From assembly GCA_913020705.1 (NCBI GenBank), contig CAJWBY010000007.1:1-61493 (forward strand): a DNA stretch of 61,493 nucleotides. The letters run 5' to 3'. The translations under genes were made by a program, and so were the position numbers. Source of the stretch: an uncultured Colwellia sp. (GTDB taxonomy: Bacteria > Pseudomonadota > Gammaproteobacteria > Enterobacterales > Alteromonadaceae). Below the pieces are notes generated by a model, which worked only from the letters and a program-made list of their open reading frames with translations, ran no database searches and had not been told where the DNA came from. Position 1 is the first letter of the stretch, and each line of letters opens with the position of its first letter. Shown piece by piece: positions 7,464 through 17,214 of this stretch.

Positions 7464-9593
7464 CTAAAGTGACCAACTGATTGATGCTGAATAGTTAGCA
7501 GGAGCGCCATAAAAACCTTGGGCCCAATATAAGCTATTGATGTATTTTTCATCAGTAACATTATTGGCATTTAATGATAATTTAATATTTTTAGTTATAT
7601 CGTAAGACATCATTAAATTGACTACTGCGTAAGCATCTTGCTCGGTAATAATTTCATCCCCAGCATTATCAAAACCTTCGCCAACCACTCCTTGGTTACG
7701 AGATATATCGTCTTGCCAATTCATGTTTATACCAAATGATAAGCCTTCGATTGCCGGCACAATATAAGTCGCTGCAAGTTTAATAAGTGTCGAAGGTGTA
7801 TAATCAGTAACCGTTTCATCACCTGAAATAGTAAAGTCTGTTAAACCAAAGCTCACTTGTAAGTTATCAAAGGCTTGCCCTGCAATTTCAAACTCAAAAC
7901 CATGGCTACTTATACCATCGGTTCCTATATAGCGATGCTGGTCCATCGGTAAATGCACAGTGTTTTCATCTAGCTTAGCGACATTAGTTTGTTGTACATC
8001 AAAATAGGCCATTGAGCCGATAAGTAAGCCGCCAAAGAATTCACTTTTAACGCCAATCTCTTTGCTTTCACCAGTGATTGGATCAAGTATCTTATTCTCA
8101 ATGTCTACTTCTGTTTGTGATAAGAACGTTTCGGTATAGCTTGAGTAGGCAACTAATTCGGGCGTTATTTGATATACAGCACCTAAATAAGGGATAAATT
8201 CTTTATCAGAAGCGTCTTGAACCACGTCAAATGATGTACCCTTTACTTCCCAATCGTTATAACGACCACCAGTGATCACATGTAAATTATCTAAAACTTC
8301 AAAGCGAGCAGTAAAATAAGCCGCTTTTTGTTTATTGGTCACATCGCTACCCGTTAAACCATCTTCAAGAGTAGGTTTTGTAGCGTTCCCATCCCATTGT
8401 GGTAGTGGCGGCATAGCAGGGAAACCGTTGCCTGTAGTGAAGTCGTATAAGGAGGAGTCGTCGTAGCTCATTTTTGCATGATTAATACCCGCTACTATTT
8501 GGTGTTCACGCCCAAATAAGGTGAATTCACCATTGATGTATACGTCGAATAGGTCATGTTCATCATCCATATCATATTCACTTGCATAGCCTGTTAAGCC
8601 TAATTCAGTGTTTTTATCTGGCGTACCATACACATAAAATAATTCAGTATCTTCATCTGTTGTCTTATGTGAATATGTCGCACGTAAACTCCATTTAGGA
8701 TTGAAGAAGTGTGCTAATTCTACGACCGTATTGTTCTTAGCAACTTGCCAGTTTGACCAGTTTGCAGAGGTATTTGTTGAATAATGATAATTAGTAGCAC
8801 TACCATCAGTATAAAAAAGAGGATTAGCTCCCCAGTTATTTCCGACCGCATCACTTTTGTTATAGCTATGACTTATTGAAAGGTAAGTATTTTCTGATAA
8901 TTCAGCACCAATAAAAGCATAGGCAACAGTTTTATCTTGCTCGTATCTATCTAGGTACGACTCATTGTCTTGTTTTACTAATACCGCACGGGCACTTATT
9001 TTATCGGTAATCGGTGTTGAAGCATCAAGTACGATACGCTTTTTATCCCATGAGCCTAACGTACCAGAAACACTGATTTCAGGGTTCTCTGTAGGGCGTT
9101 TACGAATAAAGTTAATCGTTGCTGACGGATTACCTACACCCGTCATTAAACCATTAGCGCCACGTATAACTTCAATTCGTTCATAAATAGCCGTATCTTC
9201 ATCAGCATGGCTATTACCTGAGGTTAATGGCAAGCCTACCCCATCAATTTGAAAATTGGTTACGTCAAAGCCACGAGCAGTATAATAAGTTCTATCTGTT
9301 TCAATGCGTTCAACATTAATACCTGTTGCAGAATCAAGCGCGGCGTTTATATCTGATAATTGAAAGTCTTCCATTTGCGCACTAGTGATTACAGAAACAG
9401 ATTGTGGTATTTCAATAATAGATAAATCTAAACGAGATGCACCACTAACGTCATGAGCACCATAGCCTTCAATATAGGTACCTTGTACTTCTATTTTTTC
9501 AATGTCTTTTTCTTTGTTATCTTCTGCAAATGTTTGAGTGCTTACTGTTGATAGGATTGAGATGGTAATTAAATTCAAATGGAGGTTTTTCAC
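7464..9593 (-). CDS. TonB-dependent siderophore receptor
   Basis: A 709-residue outer-membrane receptor that imports a ferric siderophore using TonB energy. The signal peptide is about residues 1-23 (cleavage after 'STQTFA'), then a TonB-box-like 'EKIEVQGTY', a plug domain with 'IPQSVSVITSAQM' and 'YERIEVIRGANGLMTGVGNP', and a 22-strand-type barrel to the C-terminus. Similarity of the plug to FhuE/FpvA-type receptors suggests a hydroxamate siderophore, but this is inference. The start is a GTG. A promoter and a Fur box lie upstream, and the PepSY partner follows. Confidence 0.93.
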   Translation of the reverse strand: MKNLHLNLITISILSTVSTQTFAEDNKEKDIEKIEVQGTYIEGYGAHDVSGASRLDLSIIEIPQSVSVITSAQMEDFQLSDINAALDSATGINVERIETDRTYYTARGFDVTNFQIDGVGLPLTSGNSHADEDTAIYERIEVIRGANGLMTGVGNPSATINFIRKRPTENPEISVSGTLGSWDKKRIVLDASTPITDKISARAVLVKQDNESYLDRYEQDKTVAYAFIGAELSENTYLSISHSYNKSDAVGNNWGANPLFYTDGSATNYHYSTNTSANWSNWQVAKNNTVVELAHFFNPKWSLRATYSHKTTDEDTELFYVYGTPDKNTELGLTGYASEYDMDDEHDLFDVYINGEFTLFGREHQIVAGINHAKMSYDDSSLYDFTTGNGFPAMPPLPQWDGNATKPTLEDGLTGSDVTNKQKAAYFTARFEVLDNLHVITGGRYNDWEVKGTSFDVVQDASDKEFIPYLGAVYQITPELVAYSSYTETFLSQTEVDIENKILDPITGESKEIGVKSEFFGGLLIGSMAYFDVQQTNVAKLDENTVHLPMDQHRYIGTDGISSHGFEFEIAGQAFDNLQVSFGLTDFTISGDETVTDYTPSTLIKLAATYIVPAIEGLSFGINMNWQDDISRNQGVVGEGFDNAGDEIITEQDAYAVVNLMMSYDITKNIKLSLNANNVTDEKYINSLYWAQGFYGAPANYSASISWSL

Positions 9594-9631
9594 GACTACG
9601 GCCTATTTACTCTGAGGTTTAAGTTGCGGGT

Positions 9632-9660
9632 ATGATACATAAGTACAATAAACATGTAAA
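9632..9660 (-). promoter_or_regulatory. Sigma-70-type promoter of the siderophore receptor operon
   Basis: On the minus strand, TTTACA (9655-9660) and TATCAT (9632-9637) are separated by exactly 17 bases. They lie about 40-65 bases upstream of the receptor start and beside a Fur box. Each hexamer matches the consensus at five of six positions. Confidence 0.65.
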
Positions 9661-9667
9661 CACTAAT

Positions 9668-9686
9668 AAGAATGATTATCATTTAT
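9668..9686. promoter_or_regulatory. Fur box
   Basis: The 19-mer centred on ATGATTATCAT matches the GATAATGAT-A-ATCATTATC Fur consensus at 13 of 19 positions by hand alignment. It sits 8 bases upstream of the -35 element of the siderophore receptor promoter, so iron repression of the receptor and PepSY genes is expected. Confidence 0.75.
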
Positions 9687-9917
9687 ATTTAAGCGGTTTA
9701 GATCAAGCGCTGTAAATATATTTTTTGCGAATAGAAATTGGATGTTAGAACAGTATGTTCTTGAATCTCAGTTTTTTTATATTCACTAGACCTATCTAAT
9801 TAATCACAAACATGCATTTAAAAATCTTAGCGTATCGCGCTTTCAGCTCTCTGAGCTTATTCATATTAGTAGATAACTAAATTTATATTTACTGAGTCGG
9901 TCTTAGGATAATTCGAA

Positions 9918-10067
9918 ATGAGGCTAGCTGGTATTGAGTTATATAAACTATTGATAAGTAGAATATTAAAGGGGTTCAGTGTTATTCGATCTAATAGGGC
10001 GTTTGTTAGAAAAGAGCGACGGTTCGTTTCCAACATGTATTATATGCATTATCAACGTATGCGTTAA
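9918..10067 (+). CDS. Candidate small basic protein, unknown function
   Basis: A 49-codon ORF in the otherwise empty interval between the Fur box and the RadA-like gene (9687-10129, 443 bases). ATG at 9918 is preceded by AGGA at about 9905-9908, with a spacing of 9. The product is strongly basic: 'NRAFVRKERRF' in the middle and 'HYQRMR' at the end. I recognise no family. A chance ORF in AT-rich DNA is possible; only the ribosome site and the composition argue for it. Nothing else coding is visible in the interval. Confidence 0.25.
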   Translation: MRLAGIELYKLLISRILKGFSVIRSNRAFVRKERRFVSNMYYMHYQRMR

Positions 10068-10129
10068 TCATTAAGTTAATGATACCGACTATAAAGTTAA
10101 GATACATATCAAAAGATGTACTAGATATA

Positions 10130-11506
10130 TCAGAAGATTTCTAGCACATCTTTGACATGGGATACCTGTATCAATGTAACCCCTTTAGTTTCTAGACGTT
10201 TATGGTAATTTCGTTTGGGTAATATGATAACTTTAAAGTCATTACGAATAGCCTCTTTGACACGCTCTTCACCAGAAGGAACGGGTCTCACACTGCCATC
10301 TAAACCTATTTCTCCAAAGGCGATAGTATTCACCGAAAATTTATGTTCTCTAGATGAAGATATCATCGCTAATATCAATGGAAGATCAGACCCCACATCT
10401 TTCGTTAAATTTACACCTGATACAACATTCACGTAAATATCATTTCCACCAATATTCACTCCCATCCGACTTCTCAATACCGCTAAAAGCATTTGCATAC
10501 GTTTATAATCAAAACCTACACCACCTCTGATAGGGTTCTCAGCTTGAGACTCAGTGACAAGTGATTGAATATTGATTAATAAGGTTCTACCAGTATCGTT
10601 TGAAGCATAGGCCATGTTACCACTTGATTCAGCGCCATCTTTATCTAAGAAAATGGCTGAAGGGTTTACAACATCTTGCATACCTTTAGCTGTCATGGCA
10701 AAAGTGGCTATTTCCGTAGTGTCACCAAATCGATTTTTAGACGTTCTCAGTGTTCGGTATTTACTGTCAGCTTCAGGTTCTATTTTACACATGCAATCGC
10801 CAATGTGCTCAAGTACTCTAGGCCCAGCCATATCTCCTGATTTAGATACATGACAAACTAAAATAACGGTAACGCCGTGCTCTTTGGCTAGCCTGTTTAG
10901 CATAGCCGCAGATTCTTTAACTTGAGTAACGCCACCTGGTGAATTTGGCAACGAACTAATAAATGCAGTTTGAATAGAATCAACTACTAAAAACTTATAA
11001 CCATCGGTGACCATTACATTACAGATAAGCTCAACATCACCTGAGTTCATTATGTCTATTTTAGATATGTCGGCTTGTAACCTTAACCCTCGGTCTCTTA
11101 CTTGGCCTTTAGATTCTTCACCTGAAGTATATAAAGATTTACCAAGTTGACTTAAATGAGCACATGTTTTTAATAACAATGTACTTTTACCTGCACCAGG
11201 ATCACCTGCGACAAGAATAACAGAACCTTCAACAATACCGCCGCCCAAAACACGATTAAATTCAGAGCTACCGGTGTCAAATCGAGTTAAATCCATATCA
11301 GATACTTCACTCAATTTACATATTTTTGCGTCTTCTTTAGAATAACCTCTGTGAGCTGTTTTACTTGGGGTGCGCTGCGTTATAACCTTAGATTCTTTAT
11401 ACTCAGTGATACTATTCCAAGCTGAACAACTTGAACATTGACCTAACCATCGTGGATGATTTTCACCACACTCAGTGCAAACATAAGTTGTTTTATCTTT
11501 TGCCAT
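10130..11506 (-). CDS. RadA/Sms-like DNA branch-migration ATPase, divergent copy
   Basis: A 458-residue protein with the full RadA architecture: an N-terminal C4 zinc finger ('CTECGENHPRWLGQCSSC', residues 10-27), a RecA-like core with Walker A 'GDPGAGKST' near 96-104 and Walker B 'FLVVDSIQ', the RadA signature 'KNRFG', and a Lon-protease-like C-terminal domain ending 'PVPSGEERVKEA'. RadA promotes branch migration in recombination. The sequence differs at many positions from the usual gammaproteobacterial RadA, and the gene lacks the typical serB neighbour. It stands alone between long non-coding gaps. It may be a second RadA paralogue, although the only copy cannot be excluded from this window. 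Confidence 0.85.
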   Translation of the reverse strand: MAKDKTTYVCTECGENHPRWLGQCSSCSAWNSITEYKESKVITQRTPSKTAHRGYSKEDAKICKLSEVSDMDLTRFDTGSSEFNRVLGGGIVEGSVILVAGDPGAGKSTLLLKTCAHLSQLGKSLYTSGEESKGQVRDRGLRLQADISKIDIMNSGDVELICNVMVTDGYKFLVVDSIQTAFISSLPNSPGGVTQVKESAAMLNRLAKEHGVTVILVCHVSKSGDMAGPRVLEHIGDCMCKIEPEADSKYRTLRTSKNRFGDTTEIATFAMTAKGMQDVVNPSAIFLDKDGAESSGNMAYASNDTGRTLLINIQSLVTESQAENPIRGGVGFDYKRMQMLLAVLRSRMGVNIGGNDIYVNVVSGVNLTKDVGSDLPLILAMISSSREHKFSVNTIAFGEIGLDGSVRPVPSGEERVKEAIRNDFKVIILPKRNYHKRLETKGVTLIQVSHVKDVLEIF

Positions 11507-11745
11507 AATATTATTAATAATCTATTTTTTTGTTATATAAATTGTCGTGAGTATTTAACCACAAGCTCAGGTAAATAAGCAAAAAATAGTTCTAGTGAAT
11601 ATATTTGATTATCTCTAACTTCCAATTTAAATTTCTAGTTAAATAATTGAAAGGTTTGATTTGCATGGCATCCAGTGTTTTTGTATATTCTTGTAAAGAA
11701 TAGACAGTTTAAATTGGCGTAATGTGTTTTATAAAGGAGTTAACA

Positions 11746-12039
11746 ATGTACGCAGTGATATTTAGGGCAAAACCTGGAATTCAAGATGATGAATATGGAA
11801 AAACTGTTGCTAAGATGAGAGAACTTGCATTTGCTAAATACGGTTGTTTAGATTTTGTCGCAGTTACAGAAGGTGATCAAGAAATTGCCATTTCTTATTG
11901 GGAAAATGAAGAGTCTATCAAAGCATGGAAAAGTGATTCTGAACATTCTTTAGCTCAAGAGACCGGTCGATCAAAATGGTATGAGTCATATATAGTTCAA
12001 GTGGTAGAGATAAAGCGCGAATATAAATTCAACACATAA
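11746..12039 (+). CDS. Antibiotic biosynthesis monooxygenase (ABM)-fold protein
   Basis: A 97-residue dimeric alpha/beta-barrel (ABM) family protein: 'MYAVIFRAKPG' first strand, 'ISYWENEESIKAWK' and 'HSLAQETGRSKWYESY' near the C-terminus. Members include quinol monooxygenases and many uncharacterised YczJ/YqjZ-like proteins, so the substrate is not known. The ATG at 11746 has a good AAAGGAG site at 11733-11739; an upstream in-frame ATG at 11722 has none. It is monocistronic, with a strong hairpin after it. Confidence 0.85.
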   Translation: MYAVIFRAKPGIQDDEYGKTVAKMRELAFAKYGCLDFVAVTEGDQEIAISYWENEESIKAWKSDSEHSLAQETGRSKWYESYIVQVVEIKREYKFNT

Positions 12040-12076
12040 CAAATTTTTTGAGATATTTAATAAAAGAATATTGTTA

Positions 12077-12108
12077 AAGATATAGGTTTATTATCAAACC
12101 TATATCTT
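12077..12108. terminator. Bidirectional hairpin between the ABM and SNF2 genes
   Basis: A perfect 13-bp stem (12077-12089 with 12096-12108) has a 6-nt loop, between convergent genes. A second small dyad (TTAACC/GGTTAA, about 12107-12123) overlaps its end. Confidence 0.65.
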
Positions 12109-12190
12109 AACCTAACGGGTTAACGCTTTGCTGTCTTCTGATGCGGTATTAAGAATATATATAAAAGTGTTGTAGTGTTTCACTATTGTT

Positions 12191-15100
12191 CTAGCTCAGT
12201 GGTGCAAGCAACGATCCTAAAATATCATCTGTTAAGCTCAATTTATTATCACTGACTTCTTCCGACAATAACGCTTTTGCTAATTCAGCTTTGTTTTGTT
12301 GTATCTTTTGAATTTTCTCTTCTATTGAATTTTCAATAATGTATTTGTAAACAAAAACAGGTTTGTCTTGCCCGATACGATAAGCTCTATCTGTCGCTTG
12401 GTTTTCAACAGCAGGGTTCCACCATGGATCAAAGTGGATAACCGTGTCGGCAGCTGTTAAATTTAAGCCTACACCACCTGCGCGTAAACTGATTAAAAAC
12501 ACTGGAACTTCACCATTTTGAAACTTATCTACGACTTCTTGTCTCTGAGTGGTTGCACCTGTTAATTTAACAAAATTAATACCTGCGACAACAAGTTCTT
12601 CTTCAATCAAAGCAAGCATACTGGTAAATTGTGAAAAGATTAATATTTTCCGTCCTTCAGCAATTTGTTCGGGTAAAGTTTCCATTAAGTGGTCAAGTTT
12701 AGCCGATTGATTTACTTTTTTAGCCCCTTCAAGTGACAATAACTTAGGATGATTACAGACTTGTCTTAGTTTTAATAAGGCATCTAAAACTTCTATTTGA
12801 CTACGTTTAAGCCCTTTGTCAGCAATAATATCTTTTAAACGACTGTCCATGGCTAAACGAACTGATTCATACAGTTCAGCTTGTTGGCCTTCAATGCGTA
12901 ATTTTTGAATTATTTCAGTTTTTGGCGGTAGTTCTGTCGCTATTTTATCCTTGGTTCTACGTAAAATGAACGGCTTGATACGCTGATTCAATAACTGCTT
13001 ACGTTCATGCTCACCGTGTTTTTCAATAGGGGTTCTGAATAATTTAGTAAACTGCCTTTGACCACCTAAAAAACCGGGTAGTAAGAAATTAAATTGTGCC
13101 CAAAACTCACCTAAATGATTTTCCATTGGCGTGCCGGTTAAACATAATTTATGCTGCGCTTTAAGCGTTAAAAACGCTTGGTACAGTTTAGTTTTAGTAT
13201 TTTTTATATAGTGAGCTTCATCAAGAACAAGGTAATAAAACTTTTGCTGGCTATAAAGTGCTAAATCTTTGGTGATCAATGCATAACTGGTGATAACTAT
13301 ATCAACAGGATTATCATGCGCTTCATTTCTTTCAAGACAATCGAAGTGCTGATGACGTTTAGTGCCGTGCAATACTTGATAAGATAGTTGCGGTGTAAAT
13401 TTTTCTATTTCATTCGCCCAGTTAAAAATAACACTGGTTGGGGCAACAATTAATACAGGCTTATTGAGTCGGCCTTGCTGTTTTTCTATTAATAAATGCG
13501 CCAACGTTTGAATAGTTTTACCTAAACCCATGTCATCAGCTAAAATACCATTTAATTGGTACTCACGTAAAAACTGTAACCAATTCAATCCTTGATGCTG
13601 ATAAGTTCTTAACGTTGCGTTCAAACCTTCTGGAACAGGTACAGTGGTGACTTGTTGAAAGTCTTTAAGCTTATTAGCTAATACGCGCAATTTACTTGTG
13701 CCGGTTGCTATCATGCCTTGATCATCTAACATTGATAATGTTTGATGTCCTTGAAAACGTGATAGTTCCATGGTGCCATTTTTATTTAAAGCATTAGGCA
13801 TAAACAGTTCAATAAACTGTTTCAATATTGGCTGTACGCTTTGGTAACGTAAGGCAACAAACTCACCCTTTTCTAAGTCTACGTAAATAGGGGACTCAGG
13901 TGATATGAGTTTCTCTTTTTCACGATCTAGTAATGCCGATTTAGGTAATTGCTCAATAGCACCAAGCAAAATAGGAAATGCGGGCATTTTTTTCCCATCA
14001 ATGGTTAAATTTAACCCTAATGAGAAAAAGTCATGATCATCGGTTTGAACGACTTCTGCATCAAAAACACTATCGGTTGAAAGAGCTTTATAATAAAAGT
14101 CATCAGTAAAGCTAATGTTCCAGCCAAGATCTTTGAGTAATTGAACTTCTTGATGTAAAAAATGATGCCAAAGATAACGACCTTGCATCAACATTGAATA
14201 CTTAGGGACTTTATCTTTGTTTAAATAATCTTCATTGGTAAAAGTATAACGTTTAGGTTTAGGTTGAGGCGTAAACTTTAACGAGGTAAGTTTATCAATT
14301 ACGGTTTGTTCATAAGCTAAATCTCGGTATATTTTGACTTTTTTCTCAGCTTCTACTTCTCCATCACTAGAGTTCGATTTTGGAGGTGTAACTGTAACGC
14401 TTTCATTATGAGGATTAACTAAATTTCCTTTATAGGAAAAGTTTACCTTCACAAAGCCAGATTGAGGATCAACTTCTCTGGGCGTAGAAAATCTTAAATA
14501 TACCTCGGGTTTTGATAATTCTTGTGAAAATTCTGTTTTTGGCTTAGGCAGTCTCTTAACTGCATCTCCTAAAGACATGGAGAGTTTATTCATCACCCAA
14601 GGTAATTTGTCTTCTTCAAAAATAGGGGAGTTGAGTAAGTCTGCTTCAAAATTACATTGAGTATTGGTATTAATTTTTCCAAAACAATTTTGTTCTTCAT
14701 CATAATAACAAAGAGGTTGAGCTTTAATAATAAGAATACTGGCAGAAGGTTTCTCAAATACAAGCTGCAAAGTATGCAATTTGTTATCAAGTGGTATCCA
14801 TTTCCATTGGGCTTCTAATGGGTCACCTAGCGTAATTGCTTCGTTTAAATCATAACTTGTTTGCCAAAAGCAGCGATTCGTCTTTATGATCTGTTCGAAT
14901 AAATCAAAATACTTAATGTTATCGCCATATTGATTCGTACGAATAAGCTCCGTAAGCACAGAGACATCTTGATTATTGGCATAAGCACTATTAATTAAAG
15001 AACTTGCTGAAAATTCACTACCAAGCGAGCTACTCCAGCCACCACTATTTTTTGGTCGAGCTGATTTTATGCCTAACGTAAAATAATCATCTTCGTTATA

Positions 15101-15517
15101 GCTGTTAGGTTTTAAAAAGTACAATAACGATTTTTGTTGGCTATTTGGCTGGTATCTGCTTGGCTGAGCTTGAAAACGGCTAAGCCACTTATCAATCACT
15201 TTATCAGAAGTGGCAATGCTATTTCTATCAAACTGTTCATGAATAAAACAGTGAGCTAAAGCTGCTCCATGTTTGCAATCGCGACCGACATAACAATCAC
15301 AGTAACTGGCAAATCCATCATTCTTAATATTTAAGACTAAACGCGTTAAATAACTTTCAAGGCGAGAGCGCTCACTAAAAACAACACCGCGAATTATTTC
15401 ACCATCAAGGGCGCATGTTTTCACGCCCTTATCATTAAAAATTCTCGAGCCTTTTTTCCATTCGTTTTTGGTAAAGTGTTGTTCAAGTAATTCAGGTGTA
15501 AAAGTGTTTTTGGACAT
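12191..15517 (-). CDS. SWIM zinc-finger SNF2/DEAD-family helicase
   Basis: A 1108-residue SF2 ATPase. It has an N-terminal SWIM zinc finger with C73, C75, C81 and H83 ('YCDCYVGRDCKHG'), a long middle region without recognised domains (about 100-600), then a SNF2 ATPase domain with 'LADDMGLGKTIQT' (Walker A), 'LDEAHYIKN' (DEAH box) and 'LTGTPMENH', and a helicase C domain with 'LRAGGVGLNLTAADTVIHFD' and 'QATDRAYRIGQ'. Bacterial members are related to RapA and probably remodel protein-nucleic-acid complexes, but their targets are poorly known. No partner genes are adjacent; the 364 bases upstream (15518-15881) hold nothing I can identify. Confidence 0.92.
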   Translation of the reverse strand: MSKNTFTPELLEQHFTKNEWKKGSRIFNDKGVKTCALDGEIIRGVVFSERSRLESYLTRLVLNIKNDGFASYCDCYVGRDCKHGAALAHCFIHEQFDRNSIATSDKVIDKWLSRFQAQPSRYQPNSQQKSLLYFLKPNSYNEDDYFTLGIKSARPKNSGGWSSSLGSEFSASSLINSAYANNQDVSVLTELIRTNQYGDNIKYFDLFEQIIKTNRCFWQTSYDLNEAITLGDPLEAQWKWIPLDNKLHTLQLVFEKPSASILIIKAQPLCYYDEEQNCFGKINTNTQCNFEADLLNSPIFEEDKLPWVMNKLSMSLGDAVKRLPKPKTEFSQELSKPEVYLRFSTPREVDPQSGFVKVNFSYKGNLVNPHNESVTVTPPKSNSSDGEVEAEKKVKIYRDLAYEQTVIDKLTSLKFTPQPKPKRYTFTNEDYLNKDKVPKYSMLMQGRYLWHHFLHQEVQLLKDLGWNISFTDDFYYKALSTDSVFDAEVVQTDDHDFFSLGLNLTIDGKKMPAFPILLGAIEQLPKSALLDREKEKLISPESPIYVDLEKGEFVALRYQSVQPILKQFIELFMPNALNKNGTMELSRFQGHQTLSMLDDQGMIATGTSKLRVLANKLKDFQQVTTVPVPEGLNATLRTYQHQGLNWLQFLREYQLNGILADDMGLGKTIQTLAHLLIEKQQGRLNKPVLIVAPTSVIFNWANEIEKFTPQLSYQVLHGTKRHQHFDCLERNEAHDNPVDIVITSYALITKDLALYSQQKFYYLVLDEAHYIKNTKTKLYQAFLTLKAQHKLCLTGTPMENHLGEFWAQFNFLLPGFLGGQRQFTKLFRTPIEKHGEHERKQLLNQRIKPFILRRTKDKIATELPPKTEIIQKLRIEGQQAELYESVRLAMDSRLKDIIADKGLKRSQIEVLDALLKLRQVCNHPKLLSLEGAKKVNQSAKLDHLMETLPEQIAEGRKILIFSQFTSMLALIEEELVVAGINFVKLTGATTQRQEVVDKFQNGEVPVFLISLRAGGVGLNLTAADTVIHFDPWWNPAVENQATDRAYRIGQDKPVFVYKYIIENSIEEKIQKIQQNKAELAKALLSEEVSDNKLSLTDDILGSLLAPLS

Positions 15518-15881
15518 AAGTTTTTAATTATTAAGAATTCAAGTAGGTTGGTAAATTAGGTCGTTATCTCTTCTCAATATAATCAAAATATCGATTGGAA
15601 GATATACATAAATTATAGTCATGGAATTCGTAGAATATACTACTTGTTCTGTATAATTTATTATCGAACCTTAATAGTACCACTGCGACTTAAAACCTTC
15701 AATGCGACATACTACTTACACTTAAAACAATTATCTGTAATCATTGCTGATTTAAGACTTTTATGTGTAAATCATGTCCTTTTATTACCTTTGGACGCGT
15801 TATTTTAGTACTCATTAATCACTCACTAAAGCCAGTGTTAATCAATTTGGGCGGTGACTCATCATTTAAGTATTCGCTACA

Positions 15882-16877
15882 TTAATATTGACCTATCTCT
15901 TTATTCTTCCACGCAGTGATTAAATAGGACGAAATAGAATCACCACTACCTATTCTATATTCATGTTTCACATCACTGTTACTTGTTTTATGTGGTGAAT
16001 GAGTACCGGCATAAAATGCTGCTAATTGTTCCCGTGAGAACCATTGGCAATCATCTATGTCGTCTTTACTAATATCGATGTCGGTTGAAGTAGCTACTGC
16101 TGTAAAGCCTAGCATAACAGAGGCTGGAAATGGCCAAGGTTGAGAGGTAATGTATTGTGGGTTTTCAACGGCTACAGCCGTTTCTTCTGAAACTTCTCTT
16201 ATTACGGCCTCTTCTAAGGTTTCTCCTGGATCAACAAAACCAGCTAATGTTGAATACATACCATTTGGCCAGCTTGCTTGACGGCCCAATAAACAGCGTG
16301 CAATACCATCTGGAAAGATATGTTCCACTAGCATTATGACGGCAGGATCTGTACGAGGAAAGGTCATATTGCGACATTCAGTACAACGCCTCGCGTGACC
16401 AGAGTCTACAGATCTACTTGAGTTACCACACTTACCGCAATATTGATGCGTTGTATGCCAGTAAACTAAGGCTTTGGCTAATGCTTGAATTGACGCATCT
16501 ATCAGCGTTAGGTGAGGCGTTGCTTCACGAAGACTTAACCATTGGCCTAGATTGACTAATTGTTCTTGAGTAGAAAAGCGTAACTTTTCAAAGTCGACAG
16601 TAAATAAAGAACTTACGTTTGTAGATTCTGATGATTTTGCCGCTTTGGTTAAATATCCTTTACCCAAATAAACGCAACTATCGATGGATAAACTGTCAAG
16701 TTGTGATTTATTTAAATAAATTGGGGTAAAAGGATTCTCTTGAGAGAACAGACTCATTCCGTCATTGATAACGCAAAACAAGGTTTCTTGATGATTAAAC
16801 TCTGATGCCAACCAGCGTTTATTTTTACGTTGATTGCTACACCTATCTAATGGCATATTCGCGTATGTCAAACTCAT
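15882..16877 (-). CDS. nudC: NADH pyrophosphatase / RNA decapping hydrolase NudC
   Basis: A 331-residue Nudix enzyme that cleaves NADH to NMNH and AMP and can remove NAD caps from RNA. A four-Cys zinc ribbon ('CGKCGNSS' and 'RRCTEC') is followed by the Nudix box 'GFVDPGETLEEAVIREVSEE' and the NudC signature 'SQPWPFPASVMLGF'. The ATG at 16877 overlaps the TGA of the upstream HxlR gene (ATGA), with AAGGACA before it, so translational coupling is likely. A longer in-frame ORF extending to 16919 lies wholly inside the hxlR end and is not the start. Confidence 0.93.
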   Translation of the reverse strand: MSLTYANMPLDRCSNQRKNKRWLASEFNHQETLFCVINDGMSLFSQENPFTPIYLNKSQLDSLSIDSCVYLGKGYLTKAAKSSESTNVSSLFTVDFEKLRFSTQEQLVNLGQWLSLREATPHLTLIDASIQALAKALVYWHTTHQYCGKCGNSSRSVDSGHARRCTECRNMTFPRTDPAVIMLVEHIFPDGIARCLLGRQASWPNGMYSTLAGFVDPGETLEEAVIREVSEETAVAVENPQYITSQPWPFPASVMLGFTAVATSTDIDISKDDIDDCQWFSREQLAAFYAGTHSPHKTSNSDVKHEYRIGSGDSISSYLITAWKNKEIGQY

Positions 16878-17212
16878 ACATTGTCCTTTTCTATTTGACT
16901 GGCCCAAAGTAACGACCATTCTCCGAGTGGAGACACTATTGAAAACAACCCTTGCCCATTTTCCGTTAACTGATAACCGCTTGGGGTTAACTCAACAAGT
17001 TTCAAAACTTTTAATTCTTTTAATCGGGTATTTAATAAACTGGGAGAAATCTTCTCGCAGCGTTGCTGTAACTCTCTAAATGTGGCACTGCCTTGGTTCA
17101 ATTGCCAAACAATCCCTAAGGCCCATGTTCGACCCAATAAATCGAGTAGCGCCATAATCGGCTTACCTGTTTTTGAACCTCTCACTTGTGCTCCGGGTAT
17201 AGGTATTGACAT
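16874..17212 (-). CDS. HxlR-family winged-helix transcriptional regulator
   Basis: A 112-residue protein with a single HxlR winged-helix domain: 'LLGRTWALGIVWQL', 'ATFRELQQRCEKISPSLLNTR' region for the recognition helix (residues about 45-65) and a wing. HxlR proteins are small dimeric regulators, often responding to electrophiles or redox change. Here the gene overlaps nudC by 4 bases, so the two are one operon; a link between the regulator and NAD(H) turnover is inference. The usual N-terminal sensing Cys is absent; the only Cys is in the 'RCEK' segment. Upstream lies a heptanucleotide repeat that supplies the ribosome site. Confidence 0.9.
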   Translation of the reverse strand: MSIPIPGAQVRGSKTGKPIMALLDLLGRTWALGIVWQLNQGSATFRELQQRCEKISPSLLNTRLKELKVLKLVELTPSGYQLTENGQGLFSIVSPLGEWSLLWASQIEKDNV

Positions 17213-17214
17213 AA

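Noticed and set aside
10614..10853. 79-codon ORF antisense to the RadA-like gene
   Set aside because: Opposite strand of a conserved gene; composition follows from the sense codons.
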